64,000 bases of DNA from Candidatus Cybelea sp. (lineage in GTDB: Bacteria; Vulcanimicrobiota; Vulcanimicrobiia; Vulcanimicrobiales; Vulcanimicrobiaceae): the NCBI GenBank assembly GCA_036489315.1, contig DASXFZ010000047.1:1-64000 (forward strand), read 5' to 3'. Position numbers and translations under genes: made by a program. Positions 1 to 8,869 of this stretch are shown piece by piece. The notes beneath the pieces are model-generated. The model was not told the DNA's origin. It ran no database searches and saw only the letters and a list, made by a program, of their open reading frames with translations. How positions within the stretch are numbered: the first letter of the stretch is position 1; each line of letters opens with the position of its first letter.

Positions 1-1
1 T

Positions 2-814
2 TGGTACGGCAAATCGGTCTTTCGCTTTACGCGAAATTCCGACGGAACGCTGGCAACCCCGGCCGGCTCGTCGCTGGTGGTATCGTACAACCCTGGCCCG
101 ATCGCGATCGGCTTCGGCGGCGGCCTCTTCGTAACCGATGAGGATAACGAGTATCTCTACGTCTACGGCAAAGGCGCCAAAGCGTACGATCAGCCCAAGC
201 GCCAATTAGATCTTCCGTTCGTGCCGAGCTGCGTTGCCGTCGACCGCCAAGGACACGAGTTCGTCGGCGGCTTTACCAACGGCTACGTCGCGGTCTACGC
301 ACCGAACGCAAAGGGCAACGCGACGACGCTGCAGCGGATTGCTCTGCCCGACGGGCATATCGACATCAACGGCGTCGCGGTGGATGCATCCGGTAACCTC
401 TTCGTCTCCGACACCAACGAAATCAGCGAGTTCGCAACCCCCGTTACGAAGCCGACGCTCGTGCGCGCGATCATCGGATCGGGCGAGCAAAACGCTCCCA
501 GCGGAATGGCGCTAAGCAAAGCAACGGGCGAGCTGTACGCGGCCAATCCCGGTGACGACGACATTCTCGCCTATTCCTCGGCCGCCAACGGCTCGCAAGG
601 CCCCGATCGCGTGATCACGTCGCGGCATCCGCCCCTGATCGGGCCGGCAGGCGTCGCCCTAAACGGCTCGGTGCTCTACTCGACGAGCGGCAGCAATATC
701 CATGGACCGCCGTCGATCTTCGTTTTCGACGCGCTCCACGGGCGCCAGACTCCAAAGCAGGTCGTGACCGGAAACTACCTCGCGCTTCCGATCGGCGTCG
801 CGCTCGGCCCGTAG
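2..814 (+). CDS. NHL/beta-propeller-type secreted protein, 5' end outside window
   Basis: The frame is open from the first bases of the window, so the N-terminus and any signal peptide are missing; a GTG at 77 is only an internal candidate start. The visible part (about 270 residues) has repeating units of the type VAVDRQGHEFVGGF, VAVDASGNLFVSD and MALSKATGELYAA, spaced about 45-60 residues apart. This is the blade pattern of NHL/SMP-30-like beta-propellers. Proteins of this kind in this window are exported lipoproteins, so an extracellular or periplasmic location is likely. Ligand and role are unknown. It ends 67 bases before rpiA on the same strand. Beta-propeller assignment is good; function is open. 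Confidence 0.8.
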   Translation, partial: WYGKSVFRFTRNSDGTLATPAGSSLVVSYNPGPIAIGFGGGLFVTDEDNEYLYVYGKGAKAYDQPKRQLDLPFVPSCVAVDRQGHEFVGGFTNGYVAVYAPNAKGNATTLQRIALPDGHIDINGVAVDASGNLFVSDTNEISEFATPVTKPTLVRAIIGSGEQNAPSGMALSKATGELYAANPGDDDILAYSSAANGSQGPDRVITSRHPPLIGPAGVALNGSVLYSTSGSNIHGPPSIFVFDALHGRQTPKQVVTGNYLALPIGVALGP

Positions 815-881
815 CGCACGCCCAGAAAGAAAGAAAGTTGATCCGCGGGGCCGCGCGCCGTTGCGCCGAACGGGCCTCGCC

Positions 882-1577
882 ATGTTCGAAAACGACGATC
901 CCGCAAAACGGGCGGCCGGGTTCGCGGCCGTCGACCGTTACGTTCGCGATGGAATGTGCGTCGGTTTGGGCACGGGCACGACGGCATTCTGGGCGATCGA
1001 GCGCGTCGGGCAACGGATCGCGGCCGGCGAGAACATTAGCGCGGTTGGAACCTCGTCCGAAACCGAACGCCTCTGCCGCCGCCTCGCGATTCCGCTGGTC
1101 GAACTTTTGGCGCAGCCGATGCCGGTTGCGATCGACGGGGCGGACGAGATTGCCCCGGACTGGTCGTTGACGAAGGGCGGCGGCGGAGCGCTCTTTCGCG
1201 AGAAGGCCGTCGCGCTTTCGTGCGAACGCTATATCATCGTCGCAACCCCTTCGAAACTCGTCGCGCAGCTCGGGCGCTTCCCGCTCCCCGTCGAGGTCGT
1301 GCCCTTCGCTGCCCCATACGTACGGCGCGAGCTCGCGCGTCGCGCTCCCGGCCTCGCCGTCAGGCGGCGCGGCTCAGATTCAGAGCCCTTCCTTACGGAC
1401 AACGGCAACTGGATCTTCGACTGCGCGTTCGGCCGCATCGACGATCCTCGCGACCTTGAAAAAACACTGCGCGAAATCCACGGCGTCGTCGCGACTGGCC
1501 TTTTCTTCGACCTGGTCACCGAAGTGATCGTCGGCTACGAAGACGGGGCTACGAAAACGCCTCGTTACTCGAACTGA
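882..1577 (+). CDS. rpiA: Ribose-5-phosphate isomerase A
   Basis: Interconverts ribose 5-phosphate and ribulose 5-phosphate in the non-oxidative pentose phosphate pathway; cytoplasmic. Family signatures are in order: GLGTGTT (residues 28-34, phosphate loop), DGADE (85-89, with the catalytic aspartates), KGGGGA (98-103) and the following E-K pair that carries the catalytic glutamate. The 231-residue length is normal for RpiA. I use the ATG at 882; a TTG at 861 in the same frame would add seven residues (RRTGLAM) that the family does not need. The end overlaps the convergent frameshifted gene by 13 bases. Assignment is firm; the start is the only doubt. Confidence 0.93.
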   Translation: MFENDDPAKRAAGFAAVDRYVRDGMCVGLGTGTTAFWAIERVGQRIAAGENISAVGTSSETERLCRRLAIPLVELLAQPMPVAIDGADEIAPDWSLTKGGGGALFREKAVALSCERYIIVATPSKLVAQLGRFPLPVEVVPFAAPYVRRELARRAPGLAVRRRGSDSEPFLTDNGNWIFDCAFGRIDDPRDLEKTLREIHGVVATGLFFDLVTEVIVGYEDGATKTPRYSN

Positions 1578-2038
1578 AGCGGCGCCTGAGCCGAGCCGGT
1601 GTTCTTACCGCACGTATACTTTCCGGTCAGCACGGCAGGGCCCGAGTATTTCGGACGATTGCGAGCCAGCGCGTAGATCACGAAGCGGCCCGCACTCGTA
1701 AGGTTGAGCCTAGCGCCAAAACTATCGATCGTCTTTTTGCCGGCAGCGATGGTCCACGCAACCTTGCACTTCCCTTTATACGAAATGTCCGTAAAAGAAA
1801 TCGCGTACTGCCAAACGAAGTTCGTGCGGACGTAGCTCGAGGGCCCGGTCATCCCCGATGTTGTCGCCGGTGCTTGCTCCGTTGACGCAGTTGATGCACG
1901 GCACGCCGGCCTGATTGGGGCCGTCTGCGACGAAGTTCATCAATACCGCCGGCGTTCCGGCATCCGGATGAATCGTTAGCCGCTCGAGTAAGGCGTCCCC
2001 GCGCGTTTGGTCTCATCCCCGCGAAAGGCTTGCCGCAC
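1565..2038 (-). pseudogene. Frameshifted gene for a small secreted-type protein
   Basis: Two minus-strand frames join into one protein. The upstream part, from a possible GTG at 2038, reads through LTIHPDAGTPAVLMNFVAD and PCINCVNGASTGDNIG. At a run of four G (about 1853-1856) the frame breaks, and the downstream part continues as MTGPSSYVRTNFVWQYAISF to the stop at 1565. Removing one G gives one continuous product of about 157 residues. The N-terminus also looks incomplete: no signal peptide is visible and the stop of the next upstream gene (2060) lies in the same frame. It is either a decayed gene or a homopolymer sequencing error. Family unknown; four cysteines suggest an exported protein. 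Confidence 0.65.
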
Positions 2039-2059
2039 CTCGCCTAGTCCGAAAGACCC

Positions 2060-2281
2060 CTAGTCGAGCATTTCCGGCGGCGCACTAACCGTTCGCACCG
2101 ACGCAATATCGCCGGCGGAATGGATCGCGATGAGCGCCGGCTCCCGATCGGGGTTCGAGGGCGCCTGCTCGATCGCATACGCGCCGCCGCCCTCCTGCAA
2201 CATGCCGAGAAGTGTCTCGCCGGACGCTAAGCGGACTTCGACCAAAAGGCCGATGTATTGCTGCAAATCGTCGTCGCTCAT
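2060..2281 (-). CDS. Small conserved-looking protein, unknown function
   Basis: A 73-residue product starting MSDDDLQQYIGLLVEV; the frame can be extended to 2323 (14 more residues), but the start at 2281 gives a tidy N-terminus. The central stretch VEVRLASGETLLGMLQEG followed by a second short strand-rich segment resembles the strand pattern of small SH3-like or Sm-like barrels. That is only a shape impression; no signature residues are seen. No signal peptide or membrane segment. It lies directly upstream of the frameshifted gene on the same strand. Confidence 0.55.
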   Translation of the reverse strand: MSDDDLQQYIGLLVEVRLASGETLLGMLQEGGGAYAIEQAPSNPDREPALIAIHSAGDIASVRTVSAPPEMLD

Positions 2282-2418
2282 AGGCGTTTTTCGTTCGACG
2301 ACTGCGCGATAGAACCTTAGCAAAATTTTGGTAGGTCAAGCGACTTTGCCCTAGGAAGGGCCGTGTTGCGGCGACTAGAAGGAGGCCCTCCCTCATATCG
2401 CTTATTCGGAGGATCCCT

Positions 2419-3426
2419 ATGTTGCAGACAGTCTCGCGCCGCGCGCTGTTGAGCGTCGTGGTCCTTTCATTTGCAGCCGGTTGTTCGGGCTCTTCACTAA
2501 CGACTGGCGGTTCTTCGCTCACTCCCGCCACGCATAAGATCGGCGCAGCCGTGCGCTACATCCAAGGGCCGGCGGTATCCGGTCCCATTGCCATTCCCCT
2601 CGTCCGCGTCAAAGCCAACGCTCCCGTTGGCTGGCCGGATAAGAAGAAAAAAAGTAAATCCATCCTCTTTGTCGCCGATTGCTCCGCCGGTATTCTCATG
2701 TACGATCCGACGGTCGCTAACGGCAGCCCAACCGGCTCGATCACCAACGGTACCGACTGTCCTTTCGGCGTCGCCGTTGATGAAAACGGAAACCTCTACG
2801 TCGCGAACATTTCCAATAGCACCGTCGAAATCTACAGCAAAGGCGCAAGCTCGCCGAGCACGACGATCACGAACGGCGTCGACGGTCCGTATGGCATCAT
2901 CGTTGACTCGAAAGACAACGTCTTCGTGACCAACCTCAACAACAACACGATCACCGGCTACAAGAAGGGTAAAAAGGCGCCCTTTGAAACGATAAGCTTC
3001 AGCGCGTACGGCCAAGCCGTCGGCATCGGCGTCGATAAAGGCAATAACCTTTGGGTCGCATGCGACACCTCGAATGCCGTCTTTAAGATCGCGGCCGGAA
3101 CGCAAACCGTGACCAACGCCGGCTTAACGGGCCTGTCCGGGCCAATCGGTGTCTCGATCGGCCAGAAGGACATGATCTTCGTCTCTAGCTTCTCTGGGAA
3201 CGTGGTGCAGGTCTACAAATCCGGCTCGACGGCTCCCTTCGAAACCCTCAATAGCGGCATTTCCGGACCAACCCAAAACGGCGTAACGCACGGCGATGCG
3301 TTCTTCCAGTCGAATCAGGATCTTAACGTTGTGGGGTTCAAGAAGGGCAAGACCTCGTCGTTCTCAACCCTCAGCGGAACGAGCGCACCCGCCGGCATCG
3401 CTTCGTGGCCGCTCGTCAAGAAATAA
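2419..3426 (+). CDS. NHL-repeat lipoprotein
   Basis: 335 residues with a lipoprotein signal: basic MLQTVSRR, hydrophobic core, and a cysteine at position 22 in SFAAGC. A GGAGG ribosome-binding site lies about eight bases before the ATG. The mature part has at least five propeller blades of the form FGVAVDENGNLYVAN, YGIIVDSKDNVFVTN, VGIGVDKGNNLWVAC and IGVSIGQKDMIFVSS. Likely a membrane-anchored, outward-facing six-bladed propeller. NHL domains bind proteins, sugars or RNA, or act as lactonases; no lactonase metal-ligand set is obvious here, so a binding role is more likely. Similar in build to the proteins at 2-814 and 23973-24914. Confidence 0.85.
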   Translation: MLQTVSRRALLSVVVLSFAAGCSGSSLTTGGSSLTPATHKIGAAVRYIQGPAVSGPIAIPLVRVKANAPVGWPDKKKKSKSILFVADCSAGILMYDPTVANGSPTGSITNGTDCPFGVAVDENGNLYVANISNSTVEIYSKGASSPSTTITNGVDGPYGIIVDSKDNVFVTNLNNNTITGYKKGKKAPFETISFSAYGQAVGIGVDKGNNLWVACDTSNAVFKIAAGTQTVTNAGLTGLSGPIGVSIGQKDMIFVSSFSGNVVQVYKSGSTAPFETLNSGISGPTQNGVTHGDAFFQSNQDLNVVGFKKGKTSSFSTLSGTSAPAGIASWPLVKK

Positions 3427-3448
3427 ATCTATACTCGTAATCCGCCTT

Positions 3449-3476
3449 GGAGCGCGCGACGAAAGTCGCGCGCTCC
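3449..3476 (+). terminator. Strong hairpin terminator after the NHL lipoprotein gene
   Basis: A perfect 12-base stem (GGAGCGCGCGAC pairing with its complement) closes a GAAA tetraloop 23 bases after the stop codon at 3426, followed by CTCTTGTT. The tetraloop and GC-rich stem are typical of intrinsic terminators, although the T tract is weak. It separates the lipoprotein gene from the hydrolase gene downstream. Confidence 0.75.
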
Positions 3477-3499
3477 CTCTTGTTATGTGAGAGCAAACT

Positions 3500-4720
3500 A
3501 TGGGATTGCTTTTTAAAGACGAACTGCAGGACTCGTTTGGAACGTGGGCGCTGGGCTACATTCCCTACGGTGGCGCGGATTTCGGTGAAGTGCAAGCCGT
3601 GGCGCGTTCCGTCGGCGATGGAGACGACGAAGCCTTTTATACGGCCTGGACGTACGCCGGAGATCGGCTGGTCGAGCGGGCAAAAGAATCGCTCGCGAAA
3701 GGACGGCGCACCAGCGCGCGCGACGCGTTCTTGCGCGCCGCCTGCCACTACGGCTCGTCGTACCACCTCCTGTTCGGCGCTCCGGTCGACCCACGGCTCG
3801 TTGCGGCGTTTCGTAAGCAGATCGCGGCCTTCAACGACGGGCTCGCGCTGCTCGATCCGCCGGTGGTGCCGCTGCGTATACCCTTTGGCGAGCAAACGAT
3901 GCCGGCGTACCTTCTTCCCGCCGCCGGCGGCGGCCGCGAAGCGCGACCGCTCGTCATTCTAACCAACGGCTACGATGCGACCGTCGCCGATATGTACTTT
4001 GCCTCGGCGGTCGCCGCAACGCGGCGGGGATACCACTGCCTATTCTTCGACGGACCGGGCCAGGGTGAGATGCTGATCGAACACGGCACGCACATCCGCC
4101 CGGACTGGGAGTCGGTGATCGCGCCGGTCATCGACTTCGCGCTCAAACTCGAGTACGTCGATGCAAAACGCATCGCCCTCATCGGCTGGAGCCTCGGCGG
4201 CTACCTATCGCCGCGCGCCGCCTCAGGGGAACACCGCTTGGCGGCCTGCGTCGCCGATCCCGGACTCTTCGGAATCGCCGAGCAGGTCCGCCAGATGCTC
4301 GTCAAGTTCGGTGCGTCGCCGCACGATGTCGCGGATCTGGGCGGAATCGACGACAAACTGATCGAGCGCGTCACACAAGCGGCCAACGCAGATCGCCATC
4401 TGCACTGGTCGCTTTTTCAGCGGGGATTTTGGGTACACGGCGTCGACACGCTGCGCGACTATTTTCGCAGCGTTGGGGAGTTCACGTTGGCGGGCCGCGT
4501 GGAGTCGATCGCGTGCCCAACCCTGCTTACGGCCGCCGAAAACGACCCGCTGGGCGCCGGAGCTCAAGCATTCTACGATGCGCTCCGCTGCACGAAGCAG
4601 CTCGTTGCGTTCACCGCCGCGGAGGGAGCCGGCACGCACGTCGAGGGGTTCAATCGATCGCTTCTTAACGACCGAGTGTTCGACTGGCTTGACAGTCTGC
4701 TGGTAAGCGGGCGCCCGTGA
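3500..4720 (+). CDS. Alpha/beta hydrolase (dienelactone-hydrolase/FrsA-like esterase)
   Basis: 406 residues: a helical N-terminal region of about 120 residues, then an alpha/beta hydrolase core. The catalytic triad is visible as Ser231 in GWSLGG, Asp349 in AENDPLG and His380 in GTHVEG; LTNGYD near 155 fits the oxyanion-side loop. Architecture (helical cap before the core, about 400 residues) matches the group containing 2,6-dihydroxypseudooxynicotine hydrolase and FrsA-type esterases, which cleave C-C or ester bonds. Substrate cannot be told from the sequence. No signal peptide, so cytoplasmic. It stands alone between a terminator and the surface-protein gene. Confidence 0.85.
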   Translation: MGLLFKDELQDSFGTWALGYIPYGGADFGEVQAVARSVGDGDDEAFYTAWTYAGDRLVERAKESLAKGRRTSARDAFLRAACHYGSSYHLLFGAPVDPRLVAAFRKQIAAFNDGLALLDPPVVPLRIPFGEQTMPAYLLPAAGGGREARPLVILTNGYDATVADMYFASAVAATRRGYHCLFFDGPGQGEMLIEHGTHIRPDWESVIAPVIDFALKLEYVDAKRIALIGWSLGGYLSPRAASGEHRLAACVADPGLFGIAEQVRQMLVKFGASPHDVADLGGIDDKLIERVTQAANADRHLHWSLFQRGFWVHGVDTLRDYFRSVGEFTLAGRVESIACPTLLTAAENDPLGAGAQAFYDALRCTKQLVAFTAAEGAGTHVEGFNRSLLNDRVFDWLDSLLVSGRP

Positions 4721-4860
4721 ACTCGCCGCCCACGCCGTGCGGTCACGTAAGAATCTCGTTAGCAGCGCAGCGCCACGCTCGCATTTGGGGTATGTAAAAT
4801 TGCAGCACCGCCCCGCAAGCACCACGCCGGGCAATTTGAGCTCCGCAAAAAGGAACTACA

Positions 4861-6129
4861 ATGCGAATCCAAAGATCGCTCACCGCGCTAGTCGCGACCG
4901 TCCTCATCGCCGCCGTGCCTCTGGCCGCGTCGGCGCAGGTCGGGTTCACCGTCGGTTTCGGCGGTCCGGGCTGGGGCGTCGGCGTCTCTTCAGGCTACCC
5001 GCCGCCGGCATTACCCTATTACGCGGCGCCGGCCGCACCGTATCCGGGCTATCAGTGGATCCCGGGATACTGGGGCTGGGGATCCTACGGCTACTACTGG
5101 GTGCCGGGCTACTGGACGGCTCCTCCGGTCGTCGGCGATTACTGGACGCCGGGATATTGGGGCTACCTTAACGGCGCGTATCTCTGGAACGCCGGCTACT
5201 GGGGCCCGACCGTCGGCTTTTACGGCGGAATTAACTATGGGTACGGCTACTTCGGCACCGGGTTCGTCGGCGGATACTGGTCGGGCGGTGCGTTCAACTA
5301 CAACACGTCGGTCGTCAACGTCAACCGGACGTTTATCCACAATACGTACAACCGCACCGTCATCAGGCGGGGGACAATCCACGGCGGTTCCCGGGTAGCA
5401 TTTAATGGCGGCCGTGGCGGCATCAGTGCCCGCCCAACGCATGCCCAGCTCGTCGCGCGTCAGCGCGGCTTCGCGGCGACTCGTTCGCAGCTGGCTCATC
5501 AGCGAGTCGCCTCGCGCGATCGCGGTATGCTCGCCGCGGTAAACCACGGGCACCCGCGAACCGCTGCGGTACAGCGGCCGATGAGTGCCGCGCATCATCC
5601 AGCGAACATGCATGCAATCACCGCAGCCGATCGGCATAACGCGCAGCACCAGATGCACGGACAACTTGCGGCCGCGCATCACAACGCCCCGGCAACCGCA
5701 CATCGCAGCGGATCGGTAGCAGCTGCGCATCACAACGCCCCGGCAACCGCACATCGCAGTGGATCGGTAGCAGCCGCGCATCACAACGCCCCGGCAACCG
5801 CACATCGCAGCGGATCGGCTAGTCACTATAACTTGGGAGTGACGCGAGGCCATTCCAGCGGCGGACGTTCGCAGGTCGGTTACGGATCTCGCGCGAGCGG
5901 AGTCAGCCACGCTTATAGCGGCCGCTCCGGTGGAGGAACCTACGGTGCACGCCCGGGCGGCGGAATGTCCGGAAGGCCGGGCGGCGGATATAGCGGTCAT
6001 CCCGGCGGCGGATACGCTGGACGGCCTGGTGGCGGCGGCATGTCCAGCGGGCGGCCTCCAGGTGGCAGCGGACGGCCTGGCGGCGGCGGCGGTCACGCGG
6101 GTGGTGGCGGAAGACCACCTAGGGGCTGA
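4861..6129 (+). CDS. Exported YxWxPGYW-repeat protein with His/Ala and Gly-rich tail
   Basis: 422 residues. Residues 1-25 are a signal peptide ending ASAQ; AAGGA lies just before the ATG. The first third has repeated YQWIPGYWGWG, YYWVPGYWTAP and YWTPGYWGYLNGAY units, the WxPGxW pattern of bacterial YXWGxW/BcpO-like surface proteins. The middle third is basic and histidine-rich and carries three near-identical 17-residue repeats (AAAHHNAPATAHRSGSV). The last 90 residues are RPGGG-type low complexity. Likely an envelope or surface-exposed structural protein; the histidine-rich repeats could bind metal, which is only inference. Monocistronic, with its own terminator. Confidence 0.8.
   Translation: MRIQRSLTALVATVLIAAVPLAASAQVGFTVGFGGPGWGVGVSSGYPPPALPYYAAPAAPYPGYQWIPGYWGWGSYGYYWVPGYWTAPPVVGDYWTPGYWGYLNGAYLWNAGYWGPTVGFYGGINYGYGYFGTGFVGGYWSGGAFNYNTSVVNVNRTFIHNTYNRTVIRRGTIHGGSRVAFNGGRGGISARPTHAQLVARQRGFAATRSQLAHQRVASRDRGMLAAVNHGHPRTAAVQRPMSAAHHPANMHAITAADRHNAQHQMHGQLAAAHHNAPATAHRSGSVAAAHHNAPATAHRSGSVAAAHHNAPATAHRSGSASHYNLGVTRGHSSGGRSQVGYGSRASGVSHAYSGRSGGGTYGARPGGGMSGRPGGGYSGHPGGGYAGRPGGGGMSSGRPPGGSGRPGGGGGHAGGGGRPPRG
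5668..5820 (+). repeat. Three tandem 51-base repeats inside the surface-protein gene
   Basis: Three direct copies of a 51-base unit, each encoding AAAHHNAPATAHRSGS plus one residue. Copies differ at only a few bases, mostly third positions, which indicates recent expansion under coding constraint. Confidence 0.9.
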
Positions 6130-6145
6130 ATCAAGGCAACACGTT

Positions 6146-6172
6146 CGTGGGAACCCAAACCGGGTTCCCACG
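6146..6172. terminator. Bidirectional hairpin terminator between convergent genes
   Basis: An 11-base perfect stem (CGTGGGAACCC with its complement) around a 5-base loop lies 17 bases after the stop at 6129 and immediately beyond the stop of the minus-strand gene at 6174. The position between convergent genes suits termination in both directions. Confidence 0.75.
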
Positions 6173-6173
6173 A

Positions 6174-6542
6174 CTATTTCGAGCGCTCTCGATGCGCCGT
6201 CAGAGAGGTTACTTTCTGGCTCGCGCCTTGCTGCGCGGGCGGTTCGCCGAGCGGATCGAGCGATCCGTAATTCGCCTCGTAATACGTATCGCGAAGTTTG
6301 CCGAGCTGGAGGTCGCGGGGAATCGCGCTCCCGTCCCCTCGATAAATCGTCGCCCCCCTCACAAGCAATCGGTACGCTTCGAGGCGCGCGTTCTTCCAAT
6401 CCGAGACCTTCCACCGCTGCGGAGCCATGACCGGATACTCGTACGGCGGTAACGCGCGGCGTTTCTCATCGAGGAGCTCGAGCGCGACGCGAAATCCCTC
6501 GCACTTGAAAATCGCTTCTTGAACCTGCTCTTTGGTCGCCAT
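6174..6542 (-). CDS. Small soluble protein, unknown function
   Basis: 122 residues starting MATKEQVQEAIFKCEGFRVA; an in-frame ATG at 6668 would add 42 arginine-rich residues that read like non-coding sequence, so I chose 6542. Predicted mainly helical, with a conserved-looking middle (PPYEYPVMAPQRWKVSDW, then LLVRGATIYRGDGS). No signal peptide or membrane segment. It is head-to-head with the MFS carrier gene, so the two may share a promoter region. I do not recognise the family. Confidence 0.65.
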   Translation of the reverse strand: MATKEQVQEAIFKCEGFRVALELLDEKRRALPPYEYPVMAPQRWKVSDWKNARLEAYRLLVRGATIYRGDGSAIPRDLQLGKLRDTYYEANYGSLDPLGEPPAQQGASQKVTSLTAHRERSK

Positions 6543-6615
6543 CGGAGGGTACTTCAGGCACGTGCGCACCGCGCCTGCGGCGAGGAGCTCGCGCTTGCCC
6601 TGCGAACCTCCATGC

Positions 6616-7863
6616 GTGGCGCCGCGCGTCTTTGGCATGGTCGCCCTCCTCGGCGTCCTGATCTTCATAAATTACATCGACAGAGGAAATCTGTCGACGG
6701 CGGCGCCGCTGGTCAAGAGCGAGTTGAACTTGACGGCCTCGCAACTCGGCTTTCTTCTGACCGCCTTCTTCATTACGTACATGCCCGTGCAGCCGTTTGT
6801 CGGATGGCTCGTGGACCGGATGGGCGCGAGCCGAGTGCTCGTGACCGGCTTTCTTCTCTGGTCGCTCGCGACGATACTTAGCGGCTTCGCGGGCGGCTTT
6901 GCGGCCCTTTTCGCCTGCCGTCTGCTGCTGGGGCTCGGCGAATCGGTCACCTTTCCGGCGGTCTCGCATTCATTGGTCGAGTACATCAGCGAAACGCAGC
7001 GCGGCTTCGCTAACGGTATCGTCCTGTCGGGTATTTCGTTTGGACCGGCGTTTGGCATTTTCTTCGGCGGAATGGCGATCGCCGCGTACGGCTGGCGACC
7101 GTTCTTTATCGCGTTCGGCGCGATCAGCTTGCTGTGGGTCGCCGCTTGGCTAGCGATCGCGCAGCGGGGTCAGCATCAAGGCGCCGACGCGCACGCCCGC
7201 GCGGCGCAGTCCGCTCGAGTGGAATTTCTCCTGCGCGAGCCTTCGCTGTGGGGCGCCTCGGTGGGAGCCTTTTGCTCCAACTACCTGCTCTATTTTCTGC
7301 TGACGTGGATCCCGTACTATCTCGTGCACGAGCGTCACTGGACGCTGCCGCAAATGGCGCGCATCGGCGGCACGACGTTTCTCTTAATGGGAGTAACGAT
7401 GGTCTGTTCCGGGCTCGCGGCCGACTACTTCATTCGTCGCGGTGTGACGCCGACGGTCGCGCGCAAGACGGTCTTCGGAATCGGCGCTGTGGTTGCGGCG
7501 GTTTCGTTGCTCGGCGTCGGCTACTCGAACGATCTTGCGTCCGTGTTCTGGCTCTTCGGTGTCGGCATCGGCGACGGGTTCCTACACGCCAACAATTTCG
7601 TCGTCGGACAGACGATCGCGGGACCCGAGGCCGCGGGGCGATGGGCCGGCATCCAAAACACGCTCTCGAACATCTCGGGTATCATCGCGCCATCGCTCAC
7701 CGGCATTCTCGTCGATCGCACGGGAAGTTTTGTCATGGCCTTCACCATCGCCGCGGTGCTCGCGCTGTTCAGCGGCGCTGCCTGGATCTTCCTCGTCGGC
7801 AAGATCGCACCGATCGATTGGAGCCGTAAGCTCGTACCCTCACTTCGGCCGACGCCGACCTAG
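6616..7863 (+). CDS. MFS transporter, anion:cation symporter type
   Basis: About 415 residues with 12 membrane segments. The N-terminus INYIDRGNLSTAAPLV and the loop motif GWLVDRMGASRVL after segment 2 are hallmarks of the anion:cation symporter family, which takes up hexuronates, aldonates, phthalate-like or other organic acids with protons. The frame is open back to an ATG at 6532, but the residues before APRVFGMVALLG look non-coding; a GTG at 6616 gives a normal N-terminal tail, and an ATG at 6637 is also possible. No catabolic gene is adjacent, so the substrate is unknown. The next gene starts 15 bases after its stop. Confidence 0.87.
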   Translation: MAPRVFGMVALLGVLIFINYIDRGNLSTAAPLVKSELNLTASQLGFLLTAFFITYMPVQPFVGWLVDRMGASRVLVTGFLLWSLATILSGFAGGFAALFACRLLLGLGESVTFPAVSHSLVEYISETQRGFANGIVLSGISFGPAFGIFFGGMAIAAYGWRPFFIAFGAISLLWVAAWLAIAQRGQHQGADAHARAAQSARVEFLLREPSLWGASVGAFCSNYLLYFLLTWIPYYLVHERHWTLPQMARIGGTTFLLMGVTMVCSGLAADYFIRRGVTPTVARKTVFGIGAVVAAVSLLGVGYSNDLASVFWLFGVGIGDGFLHANNFVVGQTIAGPEAAGRWAGIQNTLSNISGIIAPSLTGILVDRTGSFVMAFTIAAVLALFSGAAWIFLVGKIAPIDWSRKLVPSLRPTPT

Positions 7864-7878
7864 CTAGAATCGGATTGC

Positions 7879-8868
7879 GTGACGACGAATTTCGTAAAAG
7901 CGACCGGCATATCGGCAATCGTGCTCCTTTTCGTGTCACCGGGTCTCGCACGCGCGCAATCGGCCTCACCGTCGCCCTCACCTGCGGCTGCGGCACCGGC
8001 GCCAAGCAGAGGTTCAAACGCCGATACCGCCGGCTTCGACGCGAGTAAGCTGACGCCCGAGCAGCAAGAAGCGCTGCGCCTGGCAATAATCAAGACGTCG
8101 CAAAACCCCGTGGGCAACATCACCGTCTTTCCGTTTCAGAACAACTTCAACAACGGATATGGGCCCTACACGCGCCTGCAGTACAACCTCAACGTGCAGC
8201 CGGTCTTTCCGATCATGCTGAGTCCGAAGCTGACGCTGATCGCGAGAACGATCCTCCCGCTCATCAATCAGCCGTCGCCGGAGTCGCCGGTCGTCTGCAC
8301 GTCACCCCTCGGATGTCCGTCGAGCCTCGGCCTGAGCGACGTTCAAGAGCAGCTCTTCTTCGCGCCAAAGACGAAGCCCGGACAGCTGATCTGGGGCGCC
8401 GGACCGATCTTCCAGTTCCCGACGGCAACGCCGAACACGCTCGGTTCGGGCAAGTGGTCCGCCGGGCCCGACGTGGTGGCATTGGTGATGCCGGGAAAAT
8501 GGGTTCTCGGCTCGCTCGTAACCCAGCTCTGGTCGGTTGCCGGCCTGCCGAATCGCCCGAGCGTTAACACTTTCCTCGTTCAGCCGTTTGTGAACTACAA
8601 CTTAAAGGACGGCTGGGCGATCAGCTCCGCACCAATACTGACGTCGAATGCGAACGTACCGGGAACCAAGTGGATCGTCCCTCTGGGCGGGGGTGTTGCG
8701 AAAACCTTTAAGGACGGCGACCAGCTGATGCAGCTGACGGCTGTGTACTACACCAACGTGATTCGACCGTTAGCCGCACCCCAGACGACGTTGCGCATCA
8801 CGTGGAGCCTGCTGTGGCCGGTGAAGCGGGGCATCGATATCCAACAGCTCTTACAGGAATCAAAGTAA
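7879..8868 (+). CDS. Outer-membrane-type beta protein (MetA-pathway/neuromedin-U-like annotation class)
   Basis: 329 residues starting at a GTG. Residues 1-26 are a signal peptide (ending LARAQS), followed by a Ser-Pro-Ala linker and a short helical segment (ASKLTPEQQEALRLA). The rest alternates short strands: LQYNLNVQPVFPIML, LIARTILPLINQP, LIWGAGPIFQFPTAT, WVLGSLVTQLWSVAG, FVNYNLKDGWAISS. It ends in LRITWSLLWPVKR. This resembles proteins annotated as neuromedin U or phenol-degradation MetA-like outer-membrane proteins. The GTG lies just eight bases after TAGAAT, so the mRNA could be leaderless. Role unknown; it may share transcription with the MFS gene just upstream. Confidence 0.75.
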   Translation: MTTNFVKATGISAIVLLFVSPGLARAQSASPSPSPAAAAPAPSRGSNADTAGFDASKLTPEQQEALRLAIIKTSQNPVGNITVFPFQNNFNNGYGPYTRLQYNLNVQPVFPIMLSPKLTLIARTILPLINQPSPESPVVCTSPLGCPSSLGLSDVQEQLFFAPKTKPGQLIWGAGPIFQFPTATPNTLGSGKWSAGPDVVALVMPGKWVLGSLVTQLWSVAGLPNRPSVNTFLVQPFVNYNLKDGWAISSAPILTSNANVPGTKWIVPLGGGVAKTFKDGDQLMQLTAVYYTNVIRPLAAPQTTLRITWSLLWPVKRGIDIQQLLQESK

Positions 8869-8869
8869 T

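Noticed and set aside
5011-6414. 467-residue minus-strand frame
   Set aside because: Opposite strand of the YxWxPGYW gene, repeats mirror that gene.
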